A DNA stretch of 64,000 nt from Calothrix sp. PCC 7103 (GCF_000331305.1 NZ_KB217478.1:6559646-6623645), one strand, 5' to 3'; shown: positions 39,701-49,718, counted from the first letter of the stretch. Numbers and translations are program-made. The notes: generated from the sequence alone by a model not told the origin.

Positions 39701-41095
39701 ATGCCTAATTGTGTAGAAATTCTCAAGCAAAAATTTAGTAGTTCTTTGGGAATACCCTGGCAAGGAATTTTATCAGCATCAACAATTGAAGAAGTTCTGT
39801 TGTCATCAACTATCTCAGATGCAGAATTATCATCACAGACCAAAAAACGTCGTAACCGTTTTTTCAATCCGATTGTTACATTTTGGGCTTTTTTATACCA
39901 AGTTCTTGACGAAGATAAAAGTTGTAGCAATGCAGTCAGTAAAATTGTTGCATGGTTAGCAGCAAGTAATATGAAAATACCTTCATCAAATACAGGGGGT
40001 TACACTAAAGCAAAACAAAGATTATCAGAAAACTTTTTAAAAAAGTTATTTCAAAAAACAGGAGATAATCTTGAAGAAAAGTCACAATTACAAGATTTAT
40101 GGTGTGGTCGTCATGTCAAAATGATGGACGGTTCAAGTGTTTTAATGCCAGATACACCAGCGAATCAATCATGTTATCCACAGCACTCAAATCAATCGCC
40201 TGGATGTGGCTTTCCAATTGCAAAACTAGTGGTTATGTTTAGCTTGGTAACGGGAGCAGCTATGGGAGTTTTAATAGAAGCTTTCAATACAAGTGAAATA
40301 GTTATGGCTCGACAAATGTATTATTTATTGTCACCACAAGATGTTGCTCTTGCGGACAGAGCTTTTGGTACTTATGTAGATTTAGTACTTGTTAAAGCAA
40401 GACTTGCAGATGCTGTATTTCGTTGTCACCATAGCCGTAAAATTGACTTTCAACGCGGAAAACGTTTAAGCGAAAATGATTATTTAGTTACTTGGTATAA
40501 GCCAAAAACTCGTCCTCGACATATGAGTGCTGTTGAATTTAATTGTTTACCAAATAGTCTAATAGTTCGACAAGTCCGCTTTCAAGTAGCTGAATCAGGT
40601 TTTCGGACTAAAGAAATTATAGTGGTAACTACTTTGTTAGATGACAAAATTTATACAAAACAAAAAATTGCACAGTTATATCGTTGGAGATGGCAAGTCG
40701 AAATTGATATTCGACATGTCAAAACTACTTTAAAAATGGAAATGCTTCGAGGTAAAACTCCAGATATGGTTCGTAAAGAAATTTTTGTATACTTAATGGC
40801 TTACAATTTATTACGTGCGATAATGTGGGAGGCTGCCAATACTAATAATGTTTCAAAAAGCCTTGTTTCTTTACAAACATCTCGTCAATATTTGAAGAGT
40901 TTTATTACTGCACTTCTAAATGCCGGAAAAAGAAAATCTCAAATTTTATATAAGACGATGCTTGATAAAATTGTACAAAAGCTACTTCCAGAACGTAGTG
41001 ACCGTACTGAGCCAAGAGTTATAAAACGTAGAAAAAAATCATATCCTCTTATGACCAAACCAAGAAATGCCACCAAACCTCAAATTGCTGCATAA
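39701..41095 (+). CDS. IS4-family DDE transposase
   Basis: 464 residues from ATG 39701 (MPNCVEILKQKF); an in-frame GTG at 39611 would add 30 residues without family-like sequence. DDE residues: Asp in HVKMMDGSSVLMPD, Asp in VALADRAFGTYVD, and the Glu within the IS4 signature Y-(2)-R-(3)-E-(6)-K, present as YRWRWQVEIDIRHVK, followed by LRGKTPDMVRKEIFVYLMAYNLLR. Complete length with no frameshift, so it may be active. It is transcribed opposite to the disrupted host gene. Confidence 0.9.
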   Translation: MPNCVEILKQKFSSSLGIPWQGILSASTIEEVLLSSTISDAELSSQTKKRRNRFFNPIVTFWAFLYQVLDEDKSCSNAVSKIVAWLAASNMKIPSSNTGGYTKAKQRLSENFLKKLFQKTGDNLEEKSQLQDLWCGRHVKMMDGSSVLMPDTPANQSCYPQHSNQSPGCGFPIAKLVVMFSLVTGAAMGVLIEAFNTSEIVMARQMYYLLSPQDVALADRAFGTYVDLVLVKARLADAVFRCHHSRKIDFQRGKRLSENDYLVTWYKPKTRPRHMSAVEFNCLPNSLIVRQVRFQVAESGFRTKEIIVVTTLLDDKIYTKQKIAQLYRWRWQVEIDIRHVKTTLKMEMLRGKTPDMVRKEIFVYLMAYNLLRAIMWEAANTNNVSKSLVSLQTSRQYLKSFITALLNAGKRKSQILYKTMLDKIVQKLLPERSDRTEPRVIKRRKKSYPLMTKPRNATKPQIAA

Positions 41096-41442
41096 AGTAT
41101 ATTCATACAAACACCTTTTATTCTTTTGGTAGTGATTGTATGACATTTTTATCTCTTAGGCAGACTTAATAAAGTATAACAGGATTCAGAAATATAAATT
41201 GCTGAAAAGCTAATTTTTAAAGATTTTACAGCAACAATTTTACATCCTGATTTACATCCTGAGTGTTTGAGTTTACCTACTTTTTTACAAACTTCTAAGT
41301 AGGAGGACGGAAAAATTTACAACTATTTAACGAAATGTAAAACTGCTGTAATCCTTTCAGAGCTGGACTTTAGCGTTCTTAACCGGAACAAAACAAGTAT
41401 GGTTTATTTTCACCCACCTACTTTTTCTTAAATATAGCGTTA

Positions 41443-41716
41443 CAGGCGCCCGCCGTCGGCGCGATTTAGTAACGCGCCCTCCGGTTTTATTAGTAAATAT
41501 TAAGTAGTATTTAAGTATTAATCGAAATCTTGTAATTGATAGTTAAATTTAGGAAAGTGATAAATTGTTGTTCACCACCTATAAATTAATTTAATTCACG
41601 TGAATGTGTAGTTGATACGTATTGGTATTGATGTAGGCGCCGACCGTGTTAATCGCCATCACCAAAGCGTGAAAGCCTATCATACCAATACGTTTACCCT
41701 TAAGTAAGTGCCATTC
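41443..41716 (-). repeat. Right terminal inverted repeat of the IS
   Basis: Inverted copy of 39200-39475. The first 11 codons of its outer edge are read through by the truncated exoprotein (TNGTYLRVNVLV then stop). 41096-41442, between the transposase stop and this repeat, holds no recognised gene. Confidence 0.88.
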
Positions 41717-41728
41717 GTCCCTAGGGCG
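41717..41728. repeat. Target-site duplication, right copy
   Basis: GTCCCTAGGGCG, identical to 39188-39199, directly after the right end of the IS. Confidence 0.9.
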
Positions 41729-42561
41729 CGTTGGGTCATCTGGATATTGCCAAAGGTGGAGGGGTTCGGATAACTCAGCCCAAATCCCTGCGGAATCGAA
41801 TTGATGCCTACACTGCCTCCAATGACGCTCCCTAACTCAATGTGTCCTCCCGGTGCAGAGAGCAGCCCGCCATCTATGGCAAGATTACCACCAACTAATG
41901 CTATGCTTTTTTCGGATTTGACTTGCAATCCGCGCAGACTAACATTCAATCCAGAAACGCGAGCCAAGTCGCTTAACTGAGCGTTGTGCCCTGACCCTCT
42001 AACGGTGATGGCGCCTGGATTGCTACCAAATTGCAAGCCAACGGGTACACTCATAGTCAATAAGGGTGGTCTTGTAGTATCGGTAGCCTTAAAGTTGAAC
42101 CCATCAGCAAATTTGATACTTTCAGCAGTCGTGCCAATAAATGAACCACCAATATTTAATTGGGCATTGGCGCCAAATATAATTCCACTGGGGTTGAGTA
42201 AAAACAAATTGGCGCTACCATTGGCTTTAATTAAACCATCAATGTTGGAAACATTGGCGCCAGTGACTCTGCTAAAAATATTTTGGATATCTAAGGCATT
42301 GTCGAAGAATGCTGAACTGTTAGTAGGAACTGAGAATTGACTAAAGCTGTGGAACAGGTTATCGCCAATACGGTTCCCGTTAGTGATAGTGAAATTATCA
42401 TTACTTTGAGAAACAGTAGTGTTAAGGGTGCGATCAGGGATTACTTGAGCATTAGCGGAGGTACAGTCAAGAAACGCCATTAATGGCATCAATACTCCAC
42501 TTCTCAATATGCAACTGACTAGACCCCAGTAAACACTAGTATTTGCCATGTCTGTCACCAT
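41717..42561 (-). pseudogene. TpsA exoprotein paralog 2, N-terminal part with secretion domain, cut by an IS
   Basis: Encodes a signal peptide (cleavage near SANA/QV), the TPS domain (FHSFSQFSVPTNS, FSRVTGANVSNIDGLIK, LFLLNPSGIIFGANA, GGSFIGTTAESIKF) and the first beta-helix rungs, ending in FGNIQMTQRALG before the insertion; the present stop (41680-41682) is supplied by the IS. It is the most diverged TPS domain of the four paralogs. Two in-frame ATGs (42561 and 42549) are possible starts, and neither has a strong ribosome-binding site. A truncated secreted TPS domain could still occupy the TpsB transporter. Confidence 0.85.
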
Positions 42562-42676
42562 TTATACTTTTTTATTTGTCTATCTTAGGATTCCCCAAAT
42601 AAAATTGTTTGTAACATTCCTAACAATTAACTCTTAGCGAGAAGGAAAAATCACATCGGAGCGAACAGAAGGTGGT

Positions 42677-42804
42677 CATATAGTAATCCTAAATCATTCG
42701 TAAAATTCGCATGTTGTAGAGACGCGATATATTACCTGCGGGACACTACGTGAACGTGTCTCTACATTTAGGCATTTTTTACAATTCATATAGGACTGCT
42801 ATAG
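42677..42804. repeat. MITE-like palindrome, CTATAGCAATCCTAAAT family, with nested hairpin
   Basis: About 128 bp with outer inverted ends (ATATAGTAATCCTAAATCA and the complement of TAGGACTGCTATAG) and inner GTAGAGACGCGATATATT...GTGTCTCTAC (42716-42765). Related units lie at 49909-50024 and 50027-50134. It fills most of the gap between exoprotein genes. Confidence 0.6.
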
Positions 42805-42849
42805 CACAAGCAACTTTATTTATAATAAAAGCTACTATTTAGGCAGTGT

Positions 42850-45348
42850 TTACAAGTTTTGACTAATACAGGTTAAGGATAGTTGCACATTTGTAGGAGA
42901 TTTATCGGCAACTAACTCAATTTTTCCTTGGGCATTACGATGCCAAGAAGTTGCTTGAACAAAGCTTTCTGAGGTGGTTGAGATTTTCGGTGTAACGGAG
43001 CTATTTTTAATGAATGCTGATAGATCGCGGGTGTCAGACCAAGTGAGATCGCTCCTCACATCATGATTGGGATTTTGCGGTATTCCACCTCTTCCGGTTG
43101 CAATAAAACTACTACCTTGGTTTGCAGAACAACCTGTAGCTATTTGCTGCGATGGATCGGTGATATTTTCTGGTAGTTCGATTAAGCCAGAATTAGGATT
43201 GACCCTTACGTTATTGATATCTACTTTACCGTTAACACCAAATTGGGAACTAGCTGTAATGTCACTTTCCGAGGTAAGTTGGTTACGGAATTTTAACCCA
43301 AATATACCTTGGGTAGAGATGTGGATATTCCCGCCATTTCCTTTAACTGCATTCGCAATAATATCGCTATTTTCCAATCCAACAATAACGGGAGACAGAA
43401 TATTAATATTACCACCATCACCTTGTCCCCCAGCTTTGGCACTGATGAGACTATTGTTCCTCATCAAGAGAATGTCACGAACGGCAAGTTCTATATTGCC
43501 ACCATTTCCAACTGTGGTGGATGTTCTAATTTGACCTTGCTGTTCTAAAGCAATGGAATCAGCTTGAATTTTTAAGTATCCAGCATTCCCGCTACCAACA
43601 TTTTCCGCAGCAACATAACCACGATCGCTAACTTTAATGGTGGGAGATGTAATCAGCAAGTTTCCACCATTTCCACTAGGTAATGCCGATAACCCGAATA
43701 TCTGCCGAAACCTGGGTGATAACTGCTGACCAGACGCAGTAATTCGACTATGTTGGGCAACAACCGAACCAGAACCATCGATTTCCACAGATTCGCGAGC
43801 ATTAATCGTCAAATTTCCGGCATTCCCAGAACCAGATGTACTAGCAGAAATTACTCCAGATGCTTTTAGTTCCAGTTTATTTGTATTAATTGTGATTGTG
43901 CCAGCATCTCCTCCAAAAAAGCTTGTTGCAGCGATAGCTGAAGCTCCGGAAGTACCCGAATTCTCTCCAGCTAGGGAAATATTATCTGCATTGATGTTAA
44001 TACTTCCCCCAGCTTTTCCACCGAACATATTGGCTGAGATGACTGCCCCATCTCTCAACGTAACATCTTGTGTTGTAATAGAAATATTTCCGCCCCGTCC
44101 CCCACCTGTGTAACTTGGAACGGCAATACCACTGGTACGGGAAGCATCGAAAGGAGAAAATCCAAAAAAATGAATCGATTCTGCTACTTTCACGAAAATA
44201 TTCCCACCCGTACCACCATTTTGATAAATTGTGGAAAGAATTTGACCACCATCTTGTCCTACAATCCGTCTGGCAGAAATATCAATCTTTGTTCCTCCTT
44301 GGGTTCCCAAATTTTCTGACAAAATCACACTTTGGTCTTTATTTGCCAATGCTCCCTTAATTTCTAACAAGTCTGCATCAACATCGATAAAACCATTATT
44401 TTCTATACCTTGATTTTGAATAAATACAAGTGAACTATTATGAATTTGAATTGTTTTTCCTTGCAAATGAATTGAACCTCCAGGATTACCACTCGCATCT
44501 ACAAGAGCAGCGTTAGTGAGGTTAATATCCGACAAACTTTGAACGGGATTGTAGGCAAATTCCCAATTGGGAGCAGTAGTATTCAAATTGATGCTTCCCG
44601 ATCCAAAACTACCAAGTTCAATGTGTCCGCTCTCAGCAATTACAGTTCCTCCATTTAATTGAATGCCATTGCCAATCAGAGCTAATGTTTTACCTGGAAG
44701 TACGCGCAAACCAACCTGTTGTGGATTGCGGGTTACTGGGTTTAAAAAATTCGGTGGATGATGGAGATTGTGTCCTTCTCCTTGGACTTGAATACTGCCT
44801 GGATTTTGTCCCATTTGCAATCCGACAGGAACACTCATTGTCAATAAGGGTGTCGCAGTCGGATTAACGGCACTAAAATCTGTACCATCGCTAAACTTAA
44901 TACTATTCGCCGTCGTCCCCACAAAGGAACCACCAATATTCAATAAGGCATTTTTACCAAACACAATTCCCGCAGGATTCATTAAAAACAAACTTACTGG
45001 GTTACTACTATTTATCGTTTGAATTAATCCATCAACATTGGAAACATTCCCACCCGTCACCCGACTAAATATGGTAGAAATATTTGGCGTGTTTGTTAAA
45101 TCAAAGCTTATCGAACCACCTGTAGGTACAGAGAAATTACTAAAACTATGGAATAAATTATTACCTTTTTCAATACCATTAAGAATCGTGAAATTATTAC
45201 CACTTGAGTTGATAGTGGTGTTTGTAGTGCCATCGGATGCCACCTGAGCAACGGCTGGTAAAAACATCCCCGATGTCAAAAATCCCGTTGTCAATATAGA
45301 TATAAATGTGTTAACTTTCAATCTTATCATTTTTGAGATCGCTCTCAT
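42850..45348 (-). CDS. Two-partner-secretion exoprotein (TpsA), paralog 3
   Basis: 832 residues from ATG 45346-45348. This start is chosen because AGGAGAGG lies about 10 nt upstream and gives a normal signal peptide (FISILTTGFLTSGMFLPAVA); a longer in-frame reading to 45435 would overlap the upstream gene. The TPS domain has FHSFSNFSVPTGG, FSRVTGGNVSNVDGLIQ, LFLMNPAGIVFGKNA and GGSFVGTTANSIKF. The beta-helix repeats GNISITT and GNLTINA, and the shared C-terminal module is CSANQGSSFIATGRGGIP, WSDTRDLSAF, RNAQGKIELVADKS, LTC. Exported presumably by the TpsB at 47919. It is closely similar to paralog 1 in the secretion domain. Confidence 0.9.
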   Translation of the reverse strand: MRAISKMIRLKVNTFISILTTGFLTSGMFLPAVAQVASDGTTNTTINSSGNNFTILNGIEKGNNLFHSFSNFSVPTGGSISFDLTNTPNISTIFSRVTGGNVSNVDGLIQTINSSNPVSLFLMNPAGIVFGKNALLNIGGSFVGTTANSIKFSDGTDFSAVNPTATPLLTMSVPVGLQMGQNPGSIQVQGEGHNLHHPPNFLNPVTRNPQQVGLRVLPGKTLALIGNGIQLNGGTVIAESGHIELGSFGSGSINLNTTAPNWEFAYNPVQSLSDINLTNAALVDASGNPGGSIHLQGKTIQIHNSSLVFIQNQGIENNGFIDVDADLLEIKGALANKDQSVILSENLGTQGGTKIDISARRIVGQDGGQILSTIYQNGGTGGNIFVKVAESIHFFGFSPFDASRTSGIAVPSYTGGGRGGNISITTQDVTLRDGAVISANMFGGKAGGSININADNISLAGENSGTSGASAIAATSFFGGDAGTITINTNKLELKASGVISASTSGSGNAGNLTINARESVEIDGSGSVVAQHSRITASGQQLSPRFRQIFGLSALPSGNGGNLLITSPTIKVSDRGYVAAENVGSGNAGYLKIQADSIALEQQGQIRTSTTVGNGGNIELAVRDILLMRNNSLISAKAGGQGDGGNINILSPVIVGLENSDIIANAVKGNGGNIHISTQGIFGLKFRNQLTSESDITASSQFGVNGKVDINNVRVNPNSGLIELPENITDPSQQIATGCSANQGSSFIATGRGGIPQNPNHDVRSDLTWSDTRDLSAFIKNSSVTPKISTTSESFVQATSWHRNAQGKIELVADKSPTNVQLSLTCISQNL

Positions 45349-45412
45349 CAACCGAACCTCTCCTAGCTTTCCTCCACTTAAGGTTCCCGCAATACAATTA
45401 TTTCTAACATCA

Positions 45413-47872
45413 CTAACTTTTGGAAACAGCAGCACAAGTTAATTGTTGCTGGATAACAGCAGATTTATCGGCAACTAATTCTACTTTTCCCTGAGCATTA
45501 CGTCGCCAACTTCTTGCTTGAACAAGGGTTTCTAGAGATTTAGGAATTTGGGCTGTGACTGCGCTATTTTGACGATATGCAGAGATATCACGGATATCAG
45601 ACCAAGTGCGATTGCTCCTCAATTCTTGACTAGGATTGTGGGGAATACCCCCTCTTCCCGTAGCGACAAAACTACTGGCTTGATTTGCAGAACAACCTGT
45701 AGCAATTTGCTGCGATGAATCGGTAACATTTGCAGGTAATTCTACTAACCCGGAATTGGGGTCAACTCCGACATTATTGATTTGGACTGTGCCACTGACA
45801 TTGAATTGGGAACTAGCTGTAATGTCATTAGTTACAACTTCTCTAGGATTAAGAAGATTACGATACTCTAACCCAATAATTCCCTGAGTCCCGATTTGAA
45901 TATTGCCACCCTTTCCTCTAACTGCATTAGTAACAATGTCGCTGTTTTGCAATCCAGTAATAATGGGTGCATTTATAGTGATATTACCCCCATTTCCAGA
46001 ACCACCAGCGGTTGCAATAATACTACTGAAATCGCGCATTAGCAACAAATTTTGGACTTGTAAATTGATGTTGCCACCATTACCAGATTCAGTTTGTGCC
46101 TGAATTAAGCCTTGATTTTTTAATTGGATATTATCTGCGCTGATATTGAGACTGCCTCCATTGCCAGTACCTTGGCTAGTAACACTGACTGTACCACCAT
46201 TTGTTAGTGCCAACTTTGGTGTCATAACGCTAACAAGACCTGCATTTCCTGTCAGTCGAGCAGGAATACCAAGTTGTTGCCGCAATATTTCACCCGGGCT
46301 AAGAACGGAGGAATTTATACTACTATTATTGAAGTTACTGCGACCATTGATAGTTATTAATTCGGTGGCATTCACAGTCACATCTCCTGCTTGACCTGCA
46401 AAAAATGAACTTCCTGCAATCGCACTTCCATCCAGAATTTGCAATCTGGCAGTATCAAGGGTCAGTTTTTTTGCGCTGCCAGTACCATAGGTAATTGAGC
46501 TAATATTGCTATAAAGTCCGGCGGCATTGTCTCCCTGGACTATGGTGTCGGTGTTGCGGATTGTGACTTTACCACTAGAGCCAACACTAAACGTGACTGA
46601 AGATAATGCAGCACCATTCGACACCAACAGACTGTCACCATTAATAGAAATATCACCAGCATTCCCAGACCCGTATGCCGAAGTAACAAGTATAGCAACG
46701 GCAACTGGACTGAATGATGAGAAGCCAGATACTGACAGTGTGGTTGCATCAATATTTATATTTCCACCAGGAGCTTCTCCAAGCGATATGCTATTCAACC
46801 CAGCTCCATCTTGAATCGATAAGCGGGGAGTAATAATATTGATATTGCTACCCGCTCCCTTACCCGTGTTTTCGCTGCGAACCCCACTGCGAATTTTCAG
46901 ATTAGTGGTTGCTCCACCAATAATATCGATCGCTTCCGATGCTTTGAAGTTAATGTCTCCACCTGGGAGATTACCAAAATTTTGTGCCAGAATTATCGAA
47001 CTATTGGTTTGTTCGATGTGTTTACCTTGAAGTTGAATCGAACCTGAATTTACTCCGCTTATATCTAAAAGTGACTTCTGTGCTAGCTGAATATCACCAA
47101 AGCTTTGCATCTCTTCATAGCCAAAGGTATAACCTCTTGCATCTGGTGTTAGGCTGACAGTTCCACCATTCACACCACCCAATTCAACATGTCCTTGTTT
47201 GGCTGTCAAAACTGCATCATTTAGTTGCAGATTTCCCCCTACCAATGCGAGTGTTTTTCCTGGCTGTACTTTTAATTCTGAAGCACCTGCGATCGGAGTG
47301 CTACCATTCTGGTTAGTGATATATCCCGTACCCTGAACTTTTATCGCACCAGCATTACTACCCATTTGTAATCCCACAGGAACGCTCATAGTCAATATAG
47401 GAGGTATTGTATTATCGGCGGCTTTAAACTCTACCCCATCGCTAAATTTAATACTATTTGCAGTCGTCCCGACAAATGACCCGCTAATATCCAGCTTGGC
47501 ATTCGCACCAAATAGAATTCCGTTAGGATTCATTAAAAATAAACTGACGGCATTTTTGCTATTGAGGGTTTGAATTAATCCATCAATATTAGAAATATTT
47601 CCACCTGTAACCCGGCTAAATATAGTTGTGATATTTGGTGTATTACTTAAATCAAACTTTGCAGAACCATCCGTAGGTACAGAGAAATTACTGAAGCTAT
47701 GAAATAAATTACTACCCTTATTCAAACCATTAAGAATAGTAAAATTATTGCCAATTGAGTTGACAGTAGTGTTGGTAGTCATATCTGATGTCACTTGAGC
47801 CATTGCTGGCAGAAATATCCCACCTGCCAAAATTCCACCAAGCAAAGCTAAGTACACAGAAGGCGCCTTCAT
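45413..47872 (-). CDS. Two-partner-secretion exoprotein (TpsA), paralog 4
   Basis: 819 residues, first exoprotein after the transporter gene. The start is supported by GGAGATGGGG just upstream. A signal peptide (YLALLGGILAGGIFLPAMA) is followed by the TPS domain (FHSFSNFSVPTDG, FSRVTGGNISNIDGLIQ, LFLMNPNGILFGANA, GSFVGTTANSIKF), beta-helix (GNINIDATTL, GNITINAPIITGL) and C-terminal module (CSANQASSFVATGRGGIP, WSDIRDISAY, RNAQGKVELVADKS, LTC). It lies 46 bp from the TpsB gene, so they are co-transcribed. Whether all four paralogs use the same transporter is unknown. Confidence 0.9.
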   Translation of the reverse strand: MKAPSVYLALLGGILAGGIFLPAMAQVTSDMTTNTTVNSIGNNFTILNGLNKGSNLFHSFSNFSVPTDGSAKFDLSNTPNITTIFSRVTGGNISNIDGLIQTLNSKNAVSLFLMNPNGILFGANAKLDISGSFVGTTANSIKFSDGVEFKAADNTIPPILTMSVPVGLQMGSNAGAIKVQGTGYITNQNGSTPIAGASELKVQPGKTLALVGGNLQLNDAVLTAKQGHVELGGVNGGTVSLTPDARGYTFGYEEMQSFGDIQLAQKSLLDISGVNSGSIQLQGKHIEQTNSSIILAQNFGNLPGGDINFKASEAIDIIGGATTNLKIRSGVRSENTGKGAGSNINIITPRLSIQDGAGLNSISLGEAPGGNINIDATTLSVSGFSSFSPVAVAILVTSAYGSGNAGDISINGDSLLVSNGAALSSVTFSVGSSGKVTIRNTDTIVQGDNAAGLYSNISSITYGTGSAKKLTLDTARLQILDGSAIAGSSFFAGQAGDVTVNATELITINGRSNFNNSSINSSVLSPGEILRQQLGIPARLTGNAGLVSVMTPKLALTNGGTVSVTSQGTGNGGSLNISADNIQLKNQGLIQAQTESGNGGNINLQVQNLLLMRDFSSIIATAGGSGNGGNITINAPIITGLQNSDIVTNAVRGKGGNIQIGTQGIIGLEYRNLLNPREVVTNDITASSQFNVSGTVQINNVGVDPNSGLVELPANVTDSSQQIATGCSANQASSFVATGRGGIPHNPSQELRSNRTWSDIRDISAYRQNSAVTAQIPKSLETLVQARSWRRNAQGKVELVADKSAVIQQQLTCAAVSKS

Positions 47873-47918
47873 AACCCCATCTCCATTAAAATTCTATATT
47901 TTATATGTTTAAAACACT

Positions 47919-49718
47919 TTAAAATGGTGAATAGCTAAGTGAGAAATATAATCCATTTTCTTGTAGAGATCGCCTTTCTCCCTCGACTGACTTAAGCGGT
48001 ATACCCCAATCTAAACGGGCAGAGAAAGTATCACCTTGTTTCCACAACAGTCCTAATCCTGTACCTATAAGCATACTTGGTGATGGATTATTGCCATTGT
48101 AATTCCAGCCTTTACCAATATCAATGAAGGGTGTTAGTTGCAGCACTCCTCCCATTTTGGGGGCACGAACAATAGGCAATCGAAATTCTGCGGACAATAA
48201 AAAGCCGCTATCTGTAAGTAATGCATCCTGACGATAACCACGTACACTCAACTGTCCACCCAAACCAAATTGCTCTAAAGGTACTAAGGAATCTGCTGCT
48301 GCTTGTAAATCTCCTCTCAGCAAAAACAAAGTATCGGGTTTCAACTGCTGCACCCACTGTGCTTGTCCCCGCCAACTAAAAAATCGGCTATCTGGGGCAT
48401 GATTATTAACATTGGCGCCGAACCAATCTACACCAACGCTAAATTGTGAGCGTGCTGCAAATACTTGTTTGTTACTACGTTGGGTATATTCTTGAGTAAA
48501 GCGTAGGGCTGAAATTTTAGTTTTTCCGTTTGCATCCGCACCAGGCGATAAAGGAAAACCTCCAATGTTGTCAATACCTAGTTCGGTTTGGCTTTCCTGG
48601 CGGGAAAACGATAGTGCCACTGCTAATTCTTCGGTTGGTTTTTGTATCAGTGGTTGTCGATAACTGAAGTCATAAGCCTTGCTGTTTGACTGTATATCAA
48701 GGACAGTGAAGGGTTTTTCAATTACATTGTTCCATCCCTGGTTATACCCAAAGGAGATAGTGCCATTGTGGGCATTAACTGGCAACGTATAATTAACGTT
48801 AACTGTATTACTGCCATCAGTATTTGCATAGCCAACACTGAGTGTATCGCCCAGACCCAGCAAATTAGCTTCTTGCAAGTCTATTCCCCGACGGAAACTA
48901 CCTACACTTGGCGATCTTCCATTATCCAAAGTGGTTGTTAGTTTGAAGGTGTCTGCTTCTTTGACCTCAACTTGCAACAGATTACTTCCTGGGCGCGTAC
49001 CAGTTTGCAATTCGGCTGACAGATTTTGAATGCGCGGATCGAGTCGAAGTAATTGCAGCTTTTCAAGTAAGTGGGGTACATTCAGAGGTTTCCCGGCGCC
49101 AAGTTTGATGCGCGATCTAATATACTTACTGTTTAATCGTCGATTACCAACAATTTTGATTTCTTGGAGACTACCTTCGACTACCTGAATTTTGATGACT
49201 CCAGATTCTATTGTTTGTGGTGTAATTATTGCACCTGTAGTTACATAGCCTTTATCGGTATACAGTTTAGTGACAGCATCCTTAACTTGTAATAATTCTG
49301 AAAACGTTAGTTCTCGTCCTACAAAGGGAGATGTTACAGGAATAAAATCTTTCGGTTTGAATACTGTACTACCAACAACTTCAATGCGATCTACCTTGAA
49401 CTTCATATTCTCGTCATCTTGTGAAGGAATTTGCGTTTCTGGCAATTGTGGTGCAGGAATTACTGTTTCTTGGTTTGACGGCTGCGGTAGTACATCTGAT
49501 GGCAATGGCATTACTGGAATGTCTTCTAAGCGATTGCTTGGCAAAGAATTGGGATTGGAAGTTTGTCCAATTGCTTGCTGATTATCACACAATACTGCTG
49601 CAAGAAAAAAGCTGAATGTTAGAGGTAATATAGCAGTTAAAACACTAAGAACATTGCTTAATGTGTCTTTATAAAATATTTTTTCAATAATTGAGTTTTT
49701 AATAATAATTTCTTTCAC
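47919..49718 (-). CDS. Outer-membrane TpsB transporter (ShlB/FhaC/HecB family)
   Basis: About 599 residues. Signal region at residues 20-50; a Pro-rich linker (about 55-100); POTRA domains (FKVDRIEVVGSTVFK; IKIQVVEGSLQEIKIVGNRRL) at about 105-265; then a 16-strand beta-barrel including GLGGQLSVRGYRQD with the conserved VRGY of the lid loop, ending in the aromatic C-terminus YFSLSYSPF. It exports TpsA substrates across the outer membrane. GTG at 49718 is chosen because AGGGG lies 5 nt upstream; a GTG two codons earlier overlaps that site. First gene of the exoprotein operon, followed on the same strand by four TpsA genes. Confidence 0.92.
   Translation of the reverse strand: MKEIIIKNSIIEKIFYKDTLSNVLSVLTAILPLTFSFFLAAVLCDNQQAIGQTSNPNSLPSNRLEDIPVMPLPSDVLPQPSNQETVIPAPQLPETQIPSQDDENMKFKVDRIEVVGSTVFKPKDFIPVTSPFVGRELTFSELLQVKDAVTKLYTDKGYVTTGAIITPQTIESGVIKIQVVEGSLQEIKIVGNRRLNSKYIRSRIKLGAGKPLNVPHLLEKLQLLRLDPRIQNLSAELQTGTRPGSNLLQVEVKEADTFKLTTTLDNGRSPSVGSFRRGIDLQEANLLGLGDTLSVGYANTDGSNTVNVNYTLPVNAHNGTISFGYNQGWNNVIEKPFTVLDIQSNSKAYDFSYRQPLIQKPTEELAVALSFSRQESQTELGIDNIGGFPLSPGADANGKTKISALRFTQEYTQRSNKQVFAARSQFSVGVDWFGANVNNHAPDSRFFSWRGQAQWVQQLKPDTLFLLRGDLQAAADSLVPLEQFGLGGQLSVRGYRQDALLTDSGFLLSAEFRLPIVRAPKMGGVLQLTPFIDIGKGWNYNGNNPSPSMLIGTGLGLLWKQGDTFSARLDWGIPLKSVEGERRSLQENGLYFSLSYSPF

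Larger units (their letters stand above)
39200..41716 (+). mobile_element. IS4-type insertion sequence, 2517 bp, with very long terminal inverted repeats
   Basis: Bounded by exact 12-bp duplications. Its ends are inverted repeats of about 275 bp (39200-39475 and 41443-41716), identical for roughly the first 90 bp and about 90 percent thereafter, each containing GGCGCC sites and an outer GAATGGCACTTACTTAAGGG. The single gene is a DDE transposase. Typical IS4 ends are short (about 18 bp), so these ends are unusual: either a distinct subgroup or an element nested inside a larger palindromic unit. It interrupts an exoprotein gene. Confidence 0.9.

Noticed and set aside
41984-42340. Plus-strand ORF of 118 codons opposite the TPS secretion domain
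   Set aside because: Shadow of the conserved secretion domain; Pro/Leu-rich without motifs.
43067-43534. Long plus-strand ORF of 155 codons opposite exoprotein paralog 3
   Set aside because: It mirrors the repetitive Gly/Asn/Ile-rich beta-helix and C-terminal module; similar antisense frames occur opposite the other paralogs, and none has a ribosome-binding site or family motif.
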